Assembly: GCA_002319075.1 (NCBI GenBank)
Contig: NVQB01000001.1
Span: forward strand, 3,162,001-3,226,000
Length of the DNA stretch: 64,000 bases
Source: Sphingobacteriaceae bacterium
GTDB taxonomy: Bacteria > Bacteroidota > Bacteroidia > B-17B0 > Aurantibacillaceae
Direction of reading: 5' to 3'
The notes under the pieces are model-generated. The model worked only from the letters and a program-made list of their open reading frames with translations. It had not been told where the DNA came from and ran no database searches. The position numbers were made by a program, and so were the translations under genes. Below are positions 25,701 to 34,639 of the stretch, piece after piece (the stretch's first letter is position 1; every line of letters starts with the position of its first letter).

Positions 25701-27032
25701 TCAATAAGTGTTAGTCATCGATTGCCAGCTGATGAGTTGCTTAATAATCTTTGTACTGGTCATCGACTCTGAACGGTTTTTATGAATAAAATACAAATTG
25801 TTTTCTTTTACCTGGAAGTCTTTTACAAAATAAAAATCTTTTAATTCAAAGCTATGTGTGAATGTGTTTTTTGTTAAGTCGTAACGGTAAAGCGTTAGAA
25901 TGCCGGCGCTGTTAAGACGCGAAAAAACTAAATTGTGCGTGTCATGGTCAACATACAAATGCGGGGTTATTCCTGAAAAATTAGTAAGATCAGTTTTGCT
26001 TTTGAGCTTTCCGTTTAAAGAAAAAGTACGTAAGTGTTTATTTGTGTAATCGAATAAAACATAATTACTGTCCAGTCGTTTCATTTCTGATGCTATAGGA
26101 GGAAGCATACTTTCATATTTGGAAGGCAGGATCAGCTCTTCTCTCAAAAGATCGAGGTGTTTTTTTATCTCCGTTACCGAGGTCTGGTATTGATAGCCCG
26201 CTTTGCGGATACCCAGAAAATACTGCAGATCATAATCCATGTTAAATCCTTTGATGGCAACACTGTCTGCAATGGTAATGATCTCCTGAGGAAGCTGCGA
26301 CTTACGCTGCTCATCAAAAAGATAATACGTGTTTTTTAACGCGCGGTATTTTTTCGACTTGAGTACAAAACTGTTTCTGTAAGTGCATTCACAGGGCTTC
26401 AAAACAGCATAATAATTTTTGATGGGGTAAGGCTTTAAAAGATCCAGTTTCTGGTAGTCAAAGTAAACCTGGTAAATACTGTCGTTGGTAATTAATTGAA
26501 TGGCCTGAAAACAATCTTTAAAAAGAACTTCCGCTTTTAGAGACAATTGTTTCTCGGTTATTTTGTCTCCCTGCTGATTCATAAGCATCAGAGTGTTGTA
26601 TTTAGTACCCTTATTTACAAGAGCAAGAATCATATCATCATAAAATTCAAAGTCCAGAAAAAAAATAGTCGTGTTTTTTTGAAAAGTGTCGGTGCGACTC
26701 GATTTAACAATTACTTCTTCGAGTGTAATGTTCTTTGGCCGCAGATGCACCCGGTTTCCATACGCTTCAACTTCCTCTACGATGATTTTTTTAATGAAAT
26801 AACCCATCTGATAGACAACAAGAGTATCGGAGTGTTGAGCGGCTATTTTTACCAGGCCATTTTCGTCCGATTGCGCTGAGCTGTTTTTTCCTTTCACTAC
26901 CACATAACAAAACTCAATCGGCTCATTGGTTTTGGTATCAAGTACCCGAAACTTAAAGAGTTCTTTTTGCGCTACCGCATTAAAATTGAATACTAGCAAT
27001 ACAATAACACTAAGTTTTATCTTAGTGCACAT
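25701..27032 (-). CDS. Secreted protein with carboxypeptidase-like regulatory domain
   Basis: The ATG at 27032 gives a standard signal peptide (MCTKIKLSVIVLLVFNFNAVAQ), better than the upstream one at 27065. Of 443 residues, the first 80 after the signal form a CarboxypepD_reg-like beta-sandwich (FRVLDTKTNEPIEFCYVVVKG, then SDENGLVKI). The rest (about 110-443) is beta-rich with repeated short strands, probably propeller-like, and has no catalytic motif. It stands alone between spacers. It is similar in style to many Bacteroidota periplasmic proteins of unknown role. Confidence 0.7.
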   Translation of the reverse strand: MCTKIKLSVIVLLVFNFNAVAQKELFKFRVLDTKTNEPIEFCYVVVKGKNSSAQSDENGLVKIAAQHSDTLVVYQMGYFIKKIIVEEVEAYGNRVHLRPKNITLEEVIVKSSRTDTFQKNTTIFFLDFEFYDDMILALVNKGTKYNTLMLMNQQGDKITEKQLSLKAEVLFKDCFQAIQLITNDSIYQVYFDYQKLDLLKPYPIKNYYAVLKPCECTYRNSFVLKSKKYRALKNTYYLFDEQRKSQLPQEIITIADSVAIKGFNMDYDLQYFLGIRKAGYQYQTSVTEIKKHLDLLREELILPSKYESMLPPIASEMKRLDSNYVLFDYTNKHLRTFSLNGKLKSKTDLTNFSGITPHLYVDHDTHNLVFSRLNSAGILTLYRYDLTKNTFTHSFELKDFYFVKDFQVKENNLYFIHKNRSESMTSTKIIKQLISWQSMTNTY

Positions 27033-27480
27033 ACTCGCAAGTTGGGTGTGATTTTCCGTTGTCATTATAAACTTTGGAAAGGCTTCTTGATATAAAGATA
27101 AAAGAAATAATGAAAATCCAAACAGGATTTTTATATACTCATTTTAAGATATGTGTTCTAAAGTGTCACACCGTTTTTTTGCTTGATTAACTTTGGCATT
27201 TCTTTTTCTTCACACATCTGTAAGAAACCTATTTCTATTGTTCTGCAAATAGAGGGCATAGGAATGTCAGACCTTGAACCCTCGAAGAGATTTTTTGACT
27301 ACTCACGAATAACGTCCATCGCCATAGAAATCTATACTAACAGACCGGGTGCTTTACCAAATCAAGTGAGCCGTAAATTTTTAATGCGTTAAGCAGAGTC
27401 TTGTTCCAGCGGTTGAAATCAAAGCAAAAGGAATGTGCTGTCCCGGGAATTTTCAGAGACGATTTTTACGGTCATTTGTT
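27033..27480. other. 448-base spacer with no supported gene
   Basis: This holds the promoter region of the carboxypeptidase-like gene and the 3' side of the oxidoreductase gene. Short open frames are present on both strands but none has a credible start, composition or domain. No convincing hairpin or repeat was seen. Confidence 0.5.
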
Positions 27481-28329
27481 TTACACATTATCTTTCGCAA
27501 TCACAGTCCAGTCATTATTACCAAAACCTTTATCAATCCACTTGTCCATTTCTGCTGCAATTGCCGGAATGGCAGCGAGGTGTTGGTTCGCGGCGTTCGC
27601 TTCTTCCATCATGAGACGCGCGTCTTTGCGGGCCATATTCAATTCCCAGGAAGGATTAGCGAAATCTGCAGCCAGTATGCGTTGTAGTCTGGCAGGAGCC
27701 ATAGCGCCGGGATTCCAGTTATCGAACAAAGATACCAGGTCTGAAGAAGGCACATCCATGGCTTTTGATAGAGCTAGCACATCAGACCAGCCTGCGGTAA
27801 GAAACAGCAAAAAGGAATTGCCTAAAAGTTTAAGACCCGCAGCTCTGTTAACTTCTGTTCCGAAATTGAGTAGCTTGCCCGTCATGCCTGAAAGAACAGG
27901 CTCCACTTTTTGAATGAGTTCCTGGTCTCCCGAAACTAGCATGTAGCCGGTACCATCCAGGGCATTTGGCGGACCCATAAAAACAGGTGCATGCAAATAG
28001 TGGAAGCCTTGATGTTTCCAATAAGCTGTGCGCCTGGTTGCGCCTTCGGTAGAGGTGGTTGTATGGTCGATAATAATAACCCCTGGTTTAAATCCTGACT
28101 TTGCTAATTCAAGTGTTGCATCCACTGCGGCGTCGTCCGACAAAGTGAGGTGAATGCGTTCAGCGTTTTTTACTGCTTCGGTAATATTTTCAAAAGCTTT
28201 AGCACCAAACCCTTCGAGGTTCTTCGCTTTAGCAAAAGTTCTGTTCCAGACATTTACCTCTTCGTTTTTCTTTAGAAATGCTTTTACAAAATTCGATCCG
28301 AGAAGTCCGGTTCCTATATATGTTATCAT
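27481..28329 (-). CDS. NAD(P)-dependent oxidoreductase, 3-hydroxyisobutyrate dehydrogenase/imine reductase family
   Basis: A 282-residue protein with an N-terminal Rossmann fold (YIGTGLLGSNF at 4-14, where the usual GxGxxG is read as GTGLLG), a VWNRT strand end and the substrate loop DHTTTSTEGA. The C-terminal all-helical domain (about 165-282) contains the catalytic-Lys region GLKLLGNSFLLFL with Lys167. This is the beta-hydroxyacid dehydrogenase superfamily. The substrate cannot be told from the sequence. The gene is monocistronic and divergent from the S9 peptidase lipoprotein across 290 bases. Confidence 0.85.
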   Translation of the reverse strand: MITYIGTGLLGSNFVKAFLKKNEEVNVWNRTFAKAKNLEGFGAKAFENITEAVKNAERIHLTLSDDAAVDATLELAKSGFKPGVIIIDHTTTSTEGATRRTAYWKHQGFHYLHAPVFMGPPNALDGTGYMLVSGDQELIQKVEPVLSGMTGKLLNFGTEVNRAAGLKLLGNSFLLFLTAGWSDVLALSKAMDVPSSDLVSLFDNWNPGAMAPARLQRILAADFANPSWELNMARKDARLMMEEANAANQHLAAIPAIAAEMDKWIDKGFGNNDWTVIAKDNV

Positions 28330-28619
28330 AATTTATTTTTTTAGTAAATGAGATTAGTTTTATCGTTTCAGCAGGTTAATATAAGAAACATTTTATGAGT
28401 TGATGAAATAGAAGAAAAGCAAATTGTAAAGTAAATAGTTTAAACTGCTTTTAACAACTTCTAAAAAACGAATACATCTTAGTAATTACATATAAGATGG
28501 TTCATGCGGTGTATTGAATACGCTAACACGGACTTGTTTTTTGCCGTTCATGTAGTATCGCGGGATATTTTCTAAATGTTGTTTCTTTTTCTGGATATTT
28601 AGATCTTAAAATAGATTCC

Positions 28620-30557
28620 ATGAAAATAAAACACTTAATTAATGTAGTTGTAGTTGCGCTTTTGGCTTCGAGTTGTGGCGAAAAGAAAACGGAAGAAGCA
28701 ACTGTAAAAGAGGCTCCGGCCAAGGAGATTGATTTTAAATTATTTTTTAAAAATCCAGAAAAGGCAGGCTTCAGGATTTCCGGTGATGGCAAGTATTTTT
28801 CTTACCGGGCAGATTACAAGGGTAAAACAAACATTTTTGTTCAGCCGGCGGCAGAGGGGTCAAAAGCCGTGCGGGTTACCAATGATACCTTGAGAAGCAT
28901 CAGCGGTTATTTTTGGAAGGGCGATAGAATTATTTACCAGCAGGATGTGGGCGGTGACGAAAACTTCCAGATTTTTTCTGTAAATCCGGACGGAAGCGGG
29001 GCGATCTGCCTCACACCTTTTCCTGGTATTCGCAGCGAAATCATGGATGATCTCAAATTTATCAAAGGTCATGAAGATGATCTGATGATAACCATCAACA
29101 AACGTAACAAAGAATATTTCGATCCGTACCTTCTGAATATTAAAACCGGTAAATTGACTCTATTGTTTGATAATAAATTGAATTACGATTCGTGGTATAC
29201 AGATAACGATGGCGTTATCAGACTTGCTACTAAAACGGATGGTGTAAACATTACCTACAACTATCGCAATACAGAGAAAGAACCTTTTAAAGAATTACTG
29301 ACCGTTTCCTTCAAAGAGTCTTTTAGTCCTGCAGGTTTTGATTCTACAAACAAGGTGATGTACGTGATGACGAATATAAATCGTGACAAGGTAGCGCTTG
29401 TGGAATATGATCCGATTGCAAAGAAGGAAATAAAAGAGTTGTATGCCAATCCGGATTATGATTTAAGTGGCATTGATTACGACAGACAGAAAAATATGCT
29501 TGTGAGTGTGAATTGGGAAGGTGAAAAACAAGAACAGCACTTTTTTGACCAGGAGTGGAAAGCGATCCAGGAAAATTTAGAAAACAAATTCAAAAACTAC
29601 GAAGTTTTTGTAACAGCCTATGATGATCAAAAAACTAAGGCGGTTGTGTGGACAGGCAATGACAGACTTCCGGGAAAATATTTTCTTTACGATTTTGCAA
29701 GTAAATCTACTACCGAGGCAGCTAATGCTTATCCGTGGCTGGAGGAAGAAAACATGGCCGTAATGAAGCCTGTCACTTATCAAAGTCGCGATGGCTATAC
29801 GATTCACGGCTATCTCACCATTCCAAAGGGGAGTGACGGAAAAAATCTTCCGGTAGTTGTTAATCCGCATGGAGGCCCTTGGGCCCGTGATGGGTGGGGA
29901 TATAATTCAGAGGCTCAGTTTTTAGCTAACAGGGGCTATGCTGTTTTACAAATGAATTTCAGGGGTAGTACCGGGTATGGAAAAAAATTCTGGATGGCCT
30001 CGTTTAAAGAGTGGGGTAAAAAAATGCAGGATGATGTAACGGATGGTGTGCAATGGTTAACGAAAGAAGGTATTGCAGATCCAAAACGCGTTGCAATTTA
30101 TGGCGGAAGCTACGGGGGTTATACAACACTTGCTGGAATTTGTTTTACACCAGATCTTTATGCCTGCGCTGTAGATTATGTGGGGGTGAGTAATCTCTTT
30201 ACGTTTATGAATACTATTCCTCCTTATTGGAAACCTTATTTAGATCAGTTTCATGAAATGGTGGGCGATCCAAAAAAAGATAGTCTGCTTTTAGCGTCGG
30301 CTTCACCAGCCCTGCATACAGATAAAATCAAAGTGCCGTTATTAATTGCGCAGGGTGCAAATGATCCACGTGTTAACAAAGCAGAAAGTGATCAGATTGT
30401 AGAAGCTCTTAAGAAGAGAGGTGTGACCGTAGAATATATGTTGAAGGAAAACGAAGGTCATGGTTTTCATAACGAAGACAACCAGTTTGATTTTTATGGT
30501 GCTATGGAGAAGTTTTTCGATAAACATTTAAAGGGTGCCAAGACCACTACTAACTAG
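28620..30557 (+). CDS. S9-family prolyl oligopeptidase lipoprotein
   Basis: A 645-residue serine peptidase with lipobox ASSC at about residue 19, so probably periplasmic and lipid-anchored. The N-terminal half (about 35-380) is a beta-propeller with WDxxG-style repeats; the C-terminal half (about 390-640) is an alpha/beta hydrolase. The catalytic triad can be seen: Ser near 497 in GGSYGGY, Asp near 582 in GANDPRV and His near 614 in NEGHGF. HGGPWARDGWG forms the oxyanion region. This architecture fits dipeptidyl or acylaminoacyl peptidases that trim peptides in the periplasm. A strong terminator follows. Confidence 0.93.
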   Translation: MKIKHLINVVVVALLASSCGEKKTEEATVKEAPAKEIDFKLFFKNPEKAGFRISGDGKYFSYRADYKGKTNIFVQPAAEGSKAVRVTNDTLRSISGYFWKGDRIIYQQDVGGDENFQIFSVNPDGSGAICLTPFPGIRSEIMDDLKFIKGHEDDLMITINKRNKEYFDPYLLNIKTGKLTLLFDNKLNYDSWYTDNDGVIRLATKTDGVNITYNYRNTEKEPFKELLTVSFKESFSPAGFDSTNKVMYVMTNINRDKVALVEYDPIAKKEIKELYANPDYDLSGIDYDRQKNMLVSVNWEGEKQEQHFFDQEWKAIQENLENKFKNYEVFVTAYDDQKTKAVVWTGNDRLPGKYFLYDFASKSTTEAANAYPWLEEENMAVMKPVTYQSRDGYTIHGYLTIPKGSDGKNLPVVVNPHGGPWARDGWGYNSEAQFLANRGYAVLQMNFRGSTGYGKKFWMASFKEWGKKMQDDVTDGVQWLTKEGIADPKRVAIYGGSYGGYTTLAGICFTPDLYACAVDYVGVSNLFTFMNTIPPYWKPYLDQFHEMVGDPKKDSLLLASASPALHTDKIKVPLLIAQGANDPRVNKAESDQIVEALKKRGVTVEYMLKENEGHGFHNEDNQFDFYGAMEKFFDKHLKGAKTTTN

Positions 30558-30574
30558 TGGTGAAGAATGAAATG

Positions 30575-30613
30575 AAATCCCCGGAACCAGCTTGTTCCGG
30601 GGATTTTTTTTTT
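30575..30613 (+). terminator. Terminator after the S9 peptidase
   Basis: AAATCCCCGGAAC (30575-30587) pairs perfectly over 13 bases with GTTCCGGGGATTT (30594-30606), followed by a long T run. Confidence 0.9.
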
Positions 30614-31124
30614 CGAATCAACTATCCTTTGAAAAGTAAACGAAAAAATCACCAACTGCTGCAAGTGTGCGAAAATAAACTGGTAGTGATTTTGAAATTA
30701 TATATGAATGGAGAGATAACTTATAGAAAAATTAAGAGTAAAAGGATAAAATACTTCGCCTACTTAAATCTCCTTCCAGCCTTGCAGAAGTTTTTGACCA
30801 AGCAGGACTCGTTAAAAAAAGCGCCCGGTTGGTAAATGTGATTACATCCATTCTTTTATCATGCATCAATTGGATGTGACGAAGTTAAATGCGGACCTCA
30901 CAATAAAAACAGTTATTAAAACATGTATTATTTTGGTCTTGTAGAAAGCAAAGCACTGAGCATACATGAAACCTGGTCGGCATCCAGAGTTGCTTTTCCT
31001 AAAGAAGCTAAGATCTATAACACTACGGAAAATTATTGAAGTCATAACTTTTCTGAAAAAATGGTTTTAATTTTTAATAAGTCGCTAAGGATTACAAAAT
31101 ATATCTGGTTATTTTGATCTCTTA
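30614..31124. other. 511-base spacer, possible gene remnant
   Basis: No complete gene is supported. A 38-codon plus-strand frame at 30923-31039 (MYYFGLVESKALSIHE...) has protein-like composition but no recognised family and may be a fragment. GGACCTCA at 30893-30900 matches the octamer seen before the two terminators at 2.4-2.7 kb. No promoter for the AHSA1 gene could be fixed. Confidence 0.35.
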
Positions 31125-31583
31125 ATGATAGAACAAAACCAAACCCTTTTCCCCGATTTTACGAAATCACTTAGTATCAATGCGCCAGTCTCAAAGGTAT
31201 GGCAAACTATAACACTGCCTGAACGTATAGAAAAATGGCTACTCGACGATAAGGTCAAAGTCACCACCGATTGGACTATTGGAAATACTCTAACGATTGA
31301 AGTCCTGGAGCACTGGGTGCTTTCTAAAACTACCGGAAAAGTTTTAGCAGTGGAGTCAGAACGACTTTTACGCTACACGCAGTTAAGCTCTCTGTCTAGA
31401 TTGCCGGATGAGCTCCCAAATCATTGTATTTTGGAATTTAGATTAGAAACAATTGAAAATAAAACGCGTCTCATTTTTACAGCAAGGAATTTTCCCACGG
31501 AGTCTATTTACAAACACATGGTGTTTTATTGGAACACTACGCTTGAGGTCATTAAGCAGCTTGCTGAGGGAATCGAAATTTAA
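31125..31583 (+). CDS. SRPBCC/AHSA1-domain protein
   Basis: A 152-residue helix-grip protein of the AHSA1 (activator of Hsp90 ATPase homologue 1-like) family: KSLSINAPVSKVWQTITLPERIEKWL at about 11-36, a beta-sheet core, and a C-terminal helix with HMVFYWNTTLEVIKQLAEG that closes the hydrophobic pocket. Such proteins bind small lipophilic ligands; the bacterial ones are mostly uncharacterised. It is monocistronic, followed by the composite tandem repeat array. A second AHSA1 protein is encoded at 62920. Confidence 0.85.
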   Translation: MIEQNQTLFPDFTKSLSINAPVSKVWQTITLPERIEKWLLDDKVKVTTDWTIGNTLTIEVLEHWVLSKTTGKVLAVESERLLRYTQLSSLSRLPDELPNHCILEFRLETIENKTRLIFTARNFPTESIYKHMVFYWNTTLEVIKQLAEGIEI

Positions 31584-31658
31584 AAGATCTTGTGAGAAGT
31601 CTGAATGCACTGTAAATTGGGGTGCATGGAGATCAGACGAAACCTTGAGTGCACCGTC

Positions 31659-31980
31659 TCGACTACGCTCGACGTGACATTCGACTAAGCTCGACGTGAC
31701 ATTGCTAACACACAAGCCGGCTCAAAAGAGTCTTAACTCTTTTGCCCTGCTCGACGTGACATTGCTAACACACAAGCCGGCTCAAAAGAGTCTTAACTCT
31801 TTTGCCCTGCTCGACGTGAGATTCGACTAAGCTCGACGTGACATTCGACTAAGCTCGACGTGACATTGCTAACACACAAGCCGGCTTAAAAGAGTCTTAA
31901 CTCTTTTGCCCTGCTCGACGTGACATTGCTAACACACAAGCCGGCTCAAAAGAGTCTTAACTCTTTTGCCCTGCGCGACA
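31659..31980. repeat. Composite tandem array of 22-bp and 60-bp units
   Basis: Two unit types alternate. The short unit S (22 bp) is TCGACGTGACATTCGACTAA plus GC; the long unit L (60 bp) starts with the same TCGACGTGACATT and continues with GCTAACACACAAGCCGGCT and an AAAAGAGT-CTTA-ACTCTTTT hairpin. The order is: partial S (31659-31668), S (31669-31690), L (31691-31750), L (31751-31810), S (31811-31832), S (31833-31854), L (31855-31914), L (31915-31974), then a degenerate end. Units are nearly identical. S contains the palindromic GTCGA/TCGAC core common in intergenic repeats of this phylum. No gene lies inside. Confidence 0.92.
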
Positions 31981-32184
31981 TGACATTAGACAAAGCCTAT
32001 TTCAGTTACGAGTTCTGAAATTATTTTTAAGTAGTTCAGATATTTCAATCCGGTTGTCCCAAAATGCAGGGATTAAGAACCAGCTTGCTTTTAAAAAAAC
32101 GCTGTGGAAAAAATAATGTACCGCATCATTTGGCACAGCAATATTTATCTATATTTGCCGCTGAAACCCTAAAATCTAAGAACT

Positions 32185-32442
32185 ATGAAAAAAGTATCTC
32201 TACTATGTATCGCTGCGGCGATGATTAGCCTTGCGTCTTGCAAAAAAGATTACACGTGTGTGTGTTCAACAAATTACGACAGTGATAAAAGTGTTACCAC
32301 CCGCGATGTATCTAATTCCAGCAAAAAAAATGCAGAGGCTATTTGTGGAAATTCAACCGAAGTTTACACTTATACCTACACAAACAATGGTGTGACCGTT
32401 GTTGATTCGGAAACGTATTTAACCACTTGTGAATTAAAATAA
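32185..32442 (+). CDS. Small Cys-rich lipoprotein (YTCVC family, copy 1)
   Basis: An 85-residue lipoprotein with lipobox LASC (Cys19). The mature part begins with KKDYTCVCSTN and has two later Cys (AICGN and TTCELK), making four Cys besides the lipidated one, enough for two disulfides. The 68-residue lipoprotein at 59174 shares the order lipobox, YTCVC(S/T)T, AxxC-like and C-terminal CxL. No family name is known to me. It is monocistronic, with a terminator 18 bases after the stop. Confidence 0.8.
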   Translation: MKKVSLLCIAAAMISLASCKKDYTCVCSTNYDSDKSVTTRDVSNSSKKNAEAICGNSTEVYTYTYTNNGVTVVDSETYLTTCELK

Positions 32443-32460
32443 GTGCTTGTTTTTACAAGA

Positions 32461-32492
32461 AAGCGCTGAAGTAAATTTCAGCGCTTTTTTTT
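32461..32492 (+). terminator. Terminator after the small lipoprotein
   Basis: AAGCGCTGAA (32461-32470) pairs with TTCAGCGCTT (32477-32486) and is followed by a T run. Confidence 0.88.
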
Positions 32493-32538
32493 GTTTGAGA
32501 TGTTTAAAAAAAATTCAATTCATGCTGCTGACGAAAAT

Positions 32539-33237
32539 TTAAGCCGGCACATTAAAAATAAATCCAACGCCAAAAACGTTTTCAATGCTTAAAGTAGGAT
32601 CTTCTTTCAAATACTTGCGGATCTTGGTAATAAAGACGTCCAGACTTCTACCGAAAAAATAGTCGCTTTCTCCCCAAAGTGTTTTCAGCATTTCATCCCG
32701 TTTAATGACTTTATTGCGATGTTCCGATAAATAATTTAAAATATCGCTTTCTTTTTCGGTGATGCGTTTTGTTTTGCCATTGATAATTAAAGATTGATTA
32801 TTAAAGTCAAATATATAATGGCCTAAGGCTACGCTTGCTATTTTTGTTTCACTCCTGCTTTCAGGAATGCGACGGATCACTGCTTTGATTTTCCAGAGTA
32901 ATTCTTCCTCATCAAAAGGTTTGGTAATGTAATCGTCTGCATCCAGATCATACCCTTTTAATTTGTCTTCTTTCAAAGATCTTGCAGTAATAAAAATGAG
33001 TGGAATTTTTTTGTCTTTTGTCCTGACTAGTTTCGCCAAAGAAAATCCGTCTAATTTTGGCATCATGACGTCGAACAAGCAAAGGTCGAATCCATTTGTT
33101 TGAAAGGCTTTCAAAGCAAGTTCGCCGTCCTTGCAAAGCTTAACGTCAAAACCTTCTGTTTCAAGGTAATCTACTAAAAGTACACCCAGGTTAAGATCGT
33201 CTTCCGCCAATAATATTTTTAGTTTTTCTTTAGACAT
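32539..33237 (-). CDS. OmpR-family response regulator (RprY-like)
   Basis: A 232-residue regulator: receiver with EDDLNLG, phospho-acceptor Asp56 in LCLFDVMMPKLDG, Thr84 and Lys106 in ITKPF. The winged helix (about 132-230) has ITEKESDILNYL and ends with VFGVGFIFNV. The start overlaps the end of the kinase gene by eight bases, so translation is coupled. Kinase-first order and the sequence style resemble RprX/RprY of Bacteroides. The 11-bp-period repeats upstream of the operon at 34541-34581 are the probable binding site. Confidence 0.92.
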   Translation of the reverse strand: MSKEKLKILLAEDDLNLGVLLVDYLETEGFDVKLCKDGELALKAFQTNGFDLCLFDVMMPKLDGFSLAKLVRTKDKKIPLIFITARSLKEDKLKGYDLDADDYITKPFDEEELLWKIKAVIRRIPESRSETKIASVALGHYIFDFNNQSLIINGKTKRITEKESDILNYLSEHRNKVIKRDEMLKTLWGESDYFFGRSLDVFITKIRKYLKEDPTLSIENVFGVGFIFNVPA

Positions 33238-34501
33238 TTGGAAGTGTTATGATAAAGATAGCACCCTCATTTTTTTCGCTCTGTAATTCTATACCGCCAC
33301 CGTGTAGTTCCACGATTTTTTTTATGTATGCCAAACCCAAACCAAATCCTTTAACATCGTGAATATTTCCGGTGGGAACTCTGAAAAATTTATCGAAAAC
33401 CTGCTGATGATATTTGTATTCTATCCCGATCCCATTGTCAGATACAATGATCATTACAGCGTCGCCATTGTTTCTTGTTTCTATTGTAACTTCTGGTTTT
33501 TCTTCGCAATATTTAATCGCATTGTCTATCAGATTGCACAAGGCGTTTGCGAGATGCGTTTTATCTCCCAGTACTATAGACCTTTCAGCTTTAAGCTCGG
33601 TCCTCAAAATTCCCAGCCTGTTTTCAATTTGTATACAAATTGCTTTTGTACAAGTGTTTATCAATTGATGAATGTCCAGTTCAGTTTTCTGTAAAGGAAT
33701 TTCTCCTCTCTCAAGCGCAGTCATACTGAGCACCTGTTCTACCTGGAGCCGCAGTTTTTCATTTTCTTCTAAAATTATGCCCGAGTAATGTTTTATTTTT
33801 TCTTCATTTTTGAGCGTTGTGTCTTTCAACATCATTTTGCCTGCCAATGCAATGTTAGTGAGGGGCGTTTTAAATTCATGAGTCATGTTATTTAAAAAAT
33901 CTGTCGTATGCTCGGATATTTTTTTCTCCTTCATTAAAGACATCACAGTTCGCCAAAACATCACCAATACCACAATTATCAGGATTACCGAAGAGACAAA
34001 AGGTGTTCCCATTTCCTGCAGGATAAACTCTTCCTTATCGGGTAGTATGAGAACAAGTTCCAAACCATTTTTGCTGGCGATCTCATCCAAACGTTTCCTG
34101 TAAATATTATTTTTAAACCCGCTTTTATCTTTAAGAGAAAACATAGGTTCTTTTATGACTACAAAAGAATAATCGATGTAAAAATTATAAAAACTCATGT
34201 ATTGGCGGAAGAGTTTATTTATTTTTTCAATATCCGGATTGCTGATGCAGACTTCGGTTGTCTTACAGGAATTGATTACAATACTGCGTGACGCCTGCTC
34301 TTCATTGCCAATGGTCTGAACGGTTTGTTTGTCGGAAGAAAGAGCTTCAGTTACTTTTGAGAGTACTATGTTCGCTTTTTCTGTGAAGAGCTCCTCCTTT
34401 ACTTTTGCCGTTTCAAAAATCCAGTTCACCTGTATGATCAAAACGATCACCAAAGCGAGTGAAGACACTGCAATGAATAAATAGGTCCGGTTTAACTTCA
34501 T
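33230..34501 (-). CDS. Sensor histidine kinase (RprX-like)
   Basis: A 423-residue membrane kinase with two helices (about 7-28 and 167-184) enclosing a periplasmic region of about 140 residues that contains two Cys (KTTEVCISNP and SCKTT, 79 and 85), a possible disulfide. The HisKA domain has His208 in NNMTHEFKTPLTNIAL, and the ATPase domain has CNLIDNAIKYC, DNGIG and GFGLGLAYIKKIV. The MTHEFKTPL signature and lack of HAMP match RprX. It faces a propeller lipoprotein gene across 138 bases. Confidence 0.92.
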   Translation of the reverse strand: MKLNRTYLFIAVSSLALVIVLIIQVNWIFETAKVKEELFTEKANIVLSKVTEALSSDKQTVQTIGNEEQASRSIVINSCKTTEVCISNPDIEKINKLFRQYMSFYNFYIDYSFVVIKEPMFSLKDKSGFKNNIYRKRLDEIASKNGLELVLILPDKEEFILQEMGTPFVSSVILIIVVLVMFWRTVMSLMKEKKISEHTTDFLNNMTHEFKTPLTNIALAGKMMLKDTTLKNEEKIKHYSGIILEENEKLRLQVEQVLSMTALERGEIPLQKTELDIHQLINTCTKAICIQIENRLGILRTELKAERSIVLGDKTHLANALCNLIDNAIKYCEEKPEVTIETRNNGDAVMIIVSDNGIGIEYKYHQQVFDKFFRVPTGNIHDVKGFGLGLAYIKKIVELHGGGIELQSEKNEGAIFIITLPNV

Positions 34502-34540
34502 CCTTTAAAAGTACTTATTTTTTGTTCCATCTTATTTCCG

Positions 34541-34581
34541 TTAACAAGTCATTAACAAGGCAATAACTACTGAGTAACAAG
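34541..34581. promoter_or_regulatory. Four-step 11-bp direct-repeat ladder, probable OmpR-type binding site
   Basis: TTAACAAG occurs at 34541-34548 and 34552-34559. A weaker copy (ATAACTAC) lies at 34563-34570 and GTAACAAG at 34574-34581, so all four are in an exact 11-base register. OmpR/PhoB-type regulators bind tandem direct repeats with an 11-base period. The ladder lies between the RprXY-like operon and the propeller lipoprotein, 20 bases upstream of the latter's -7 element. Confidence 0.65.
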
Positions 34582-34600
34582 AAGGCATTGAATCGCCTGG

Positions 34601-34608
34601 TATCTTTG
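34601..34608 (+). promoter_or_regulatory. -7 element for the propeller lipoprotein
   Basis: TATCTTTG matches TAnnTTTG exactly and lies 31 bases before the start at 34640. The 11-bp repeat ladder ends 19 bases upstream, covering the -33 region, as expected for direct control by the neighbouring response regulator. Confidence 0.55.
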
Positions 34609-34639
34609 ACAAAAGGCAAATCTACATAAGTCTTAGTAT

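Noticed and set aside
27401..27913. Plus-strand 170-codon frame opposite the hydroxyisobutyrate-type dehydrogenase
   Set aside because: Antisense to a conserved enzyme with clear motifs; no start region or domain.
30557..30835. Plus-strand 92-codon frame after the S9 peptidase
   Set aside because: It reads straight through the strong terminator hairpin and has no domain.
31659..31980. Repeat array considered as a CRISPR
   Set aside because: Units are contiguous without unique spacers, of two different lengths, and no cas gene is near.
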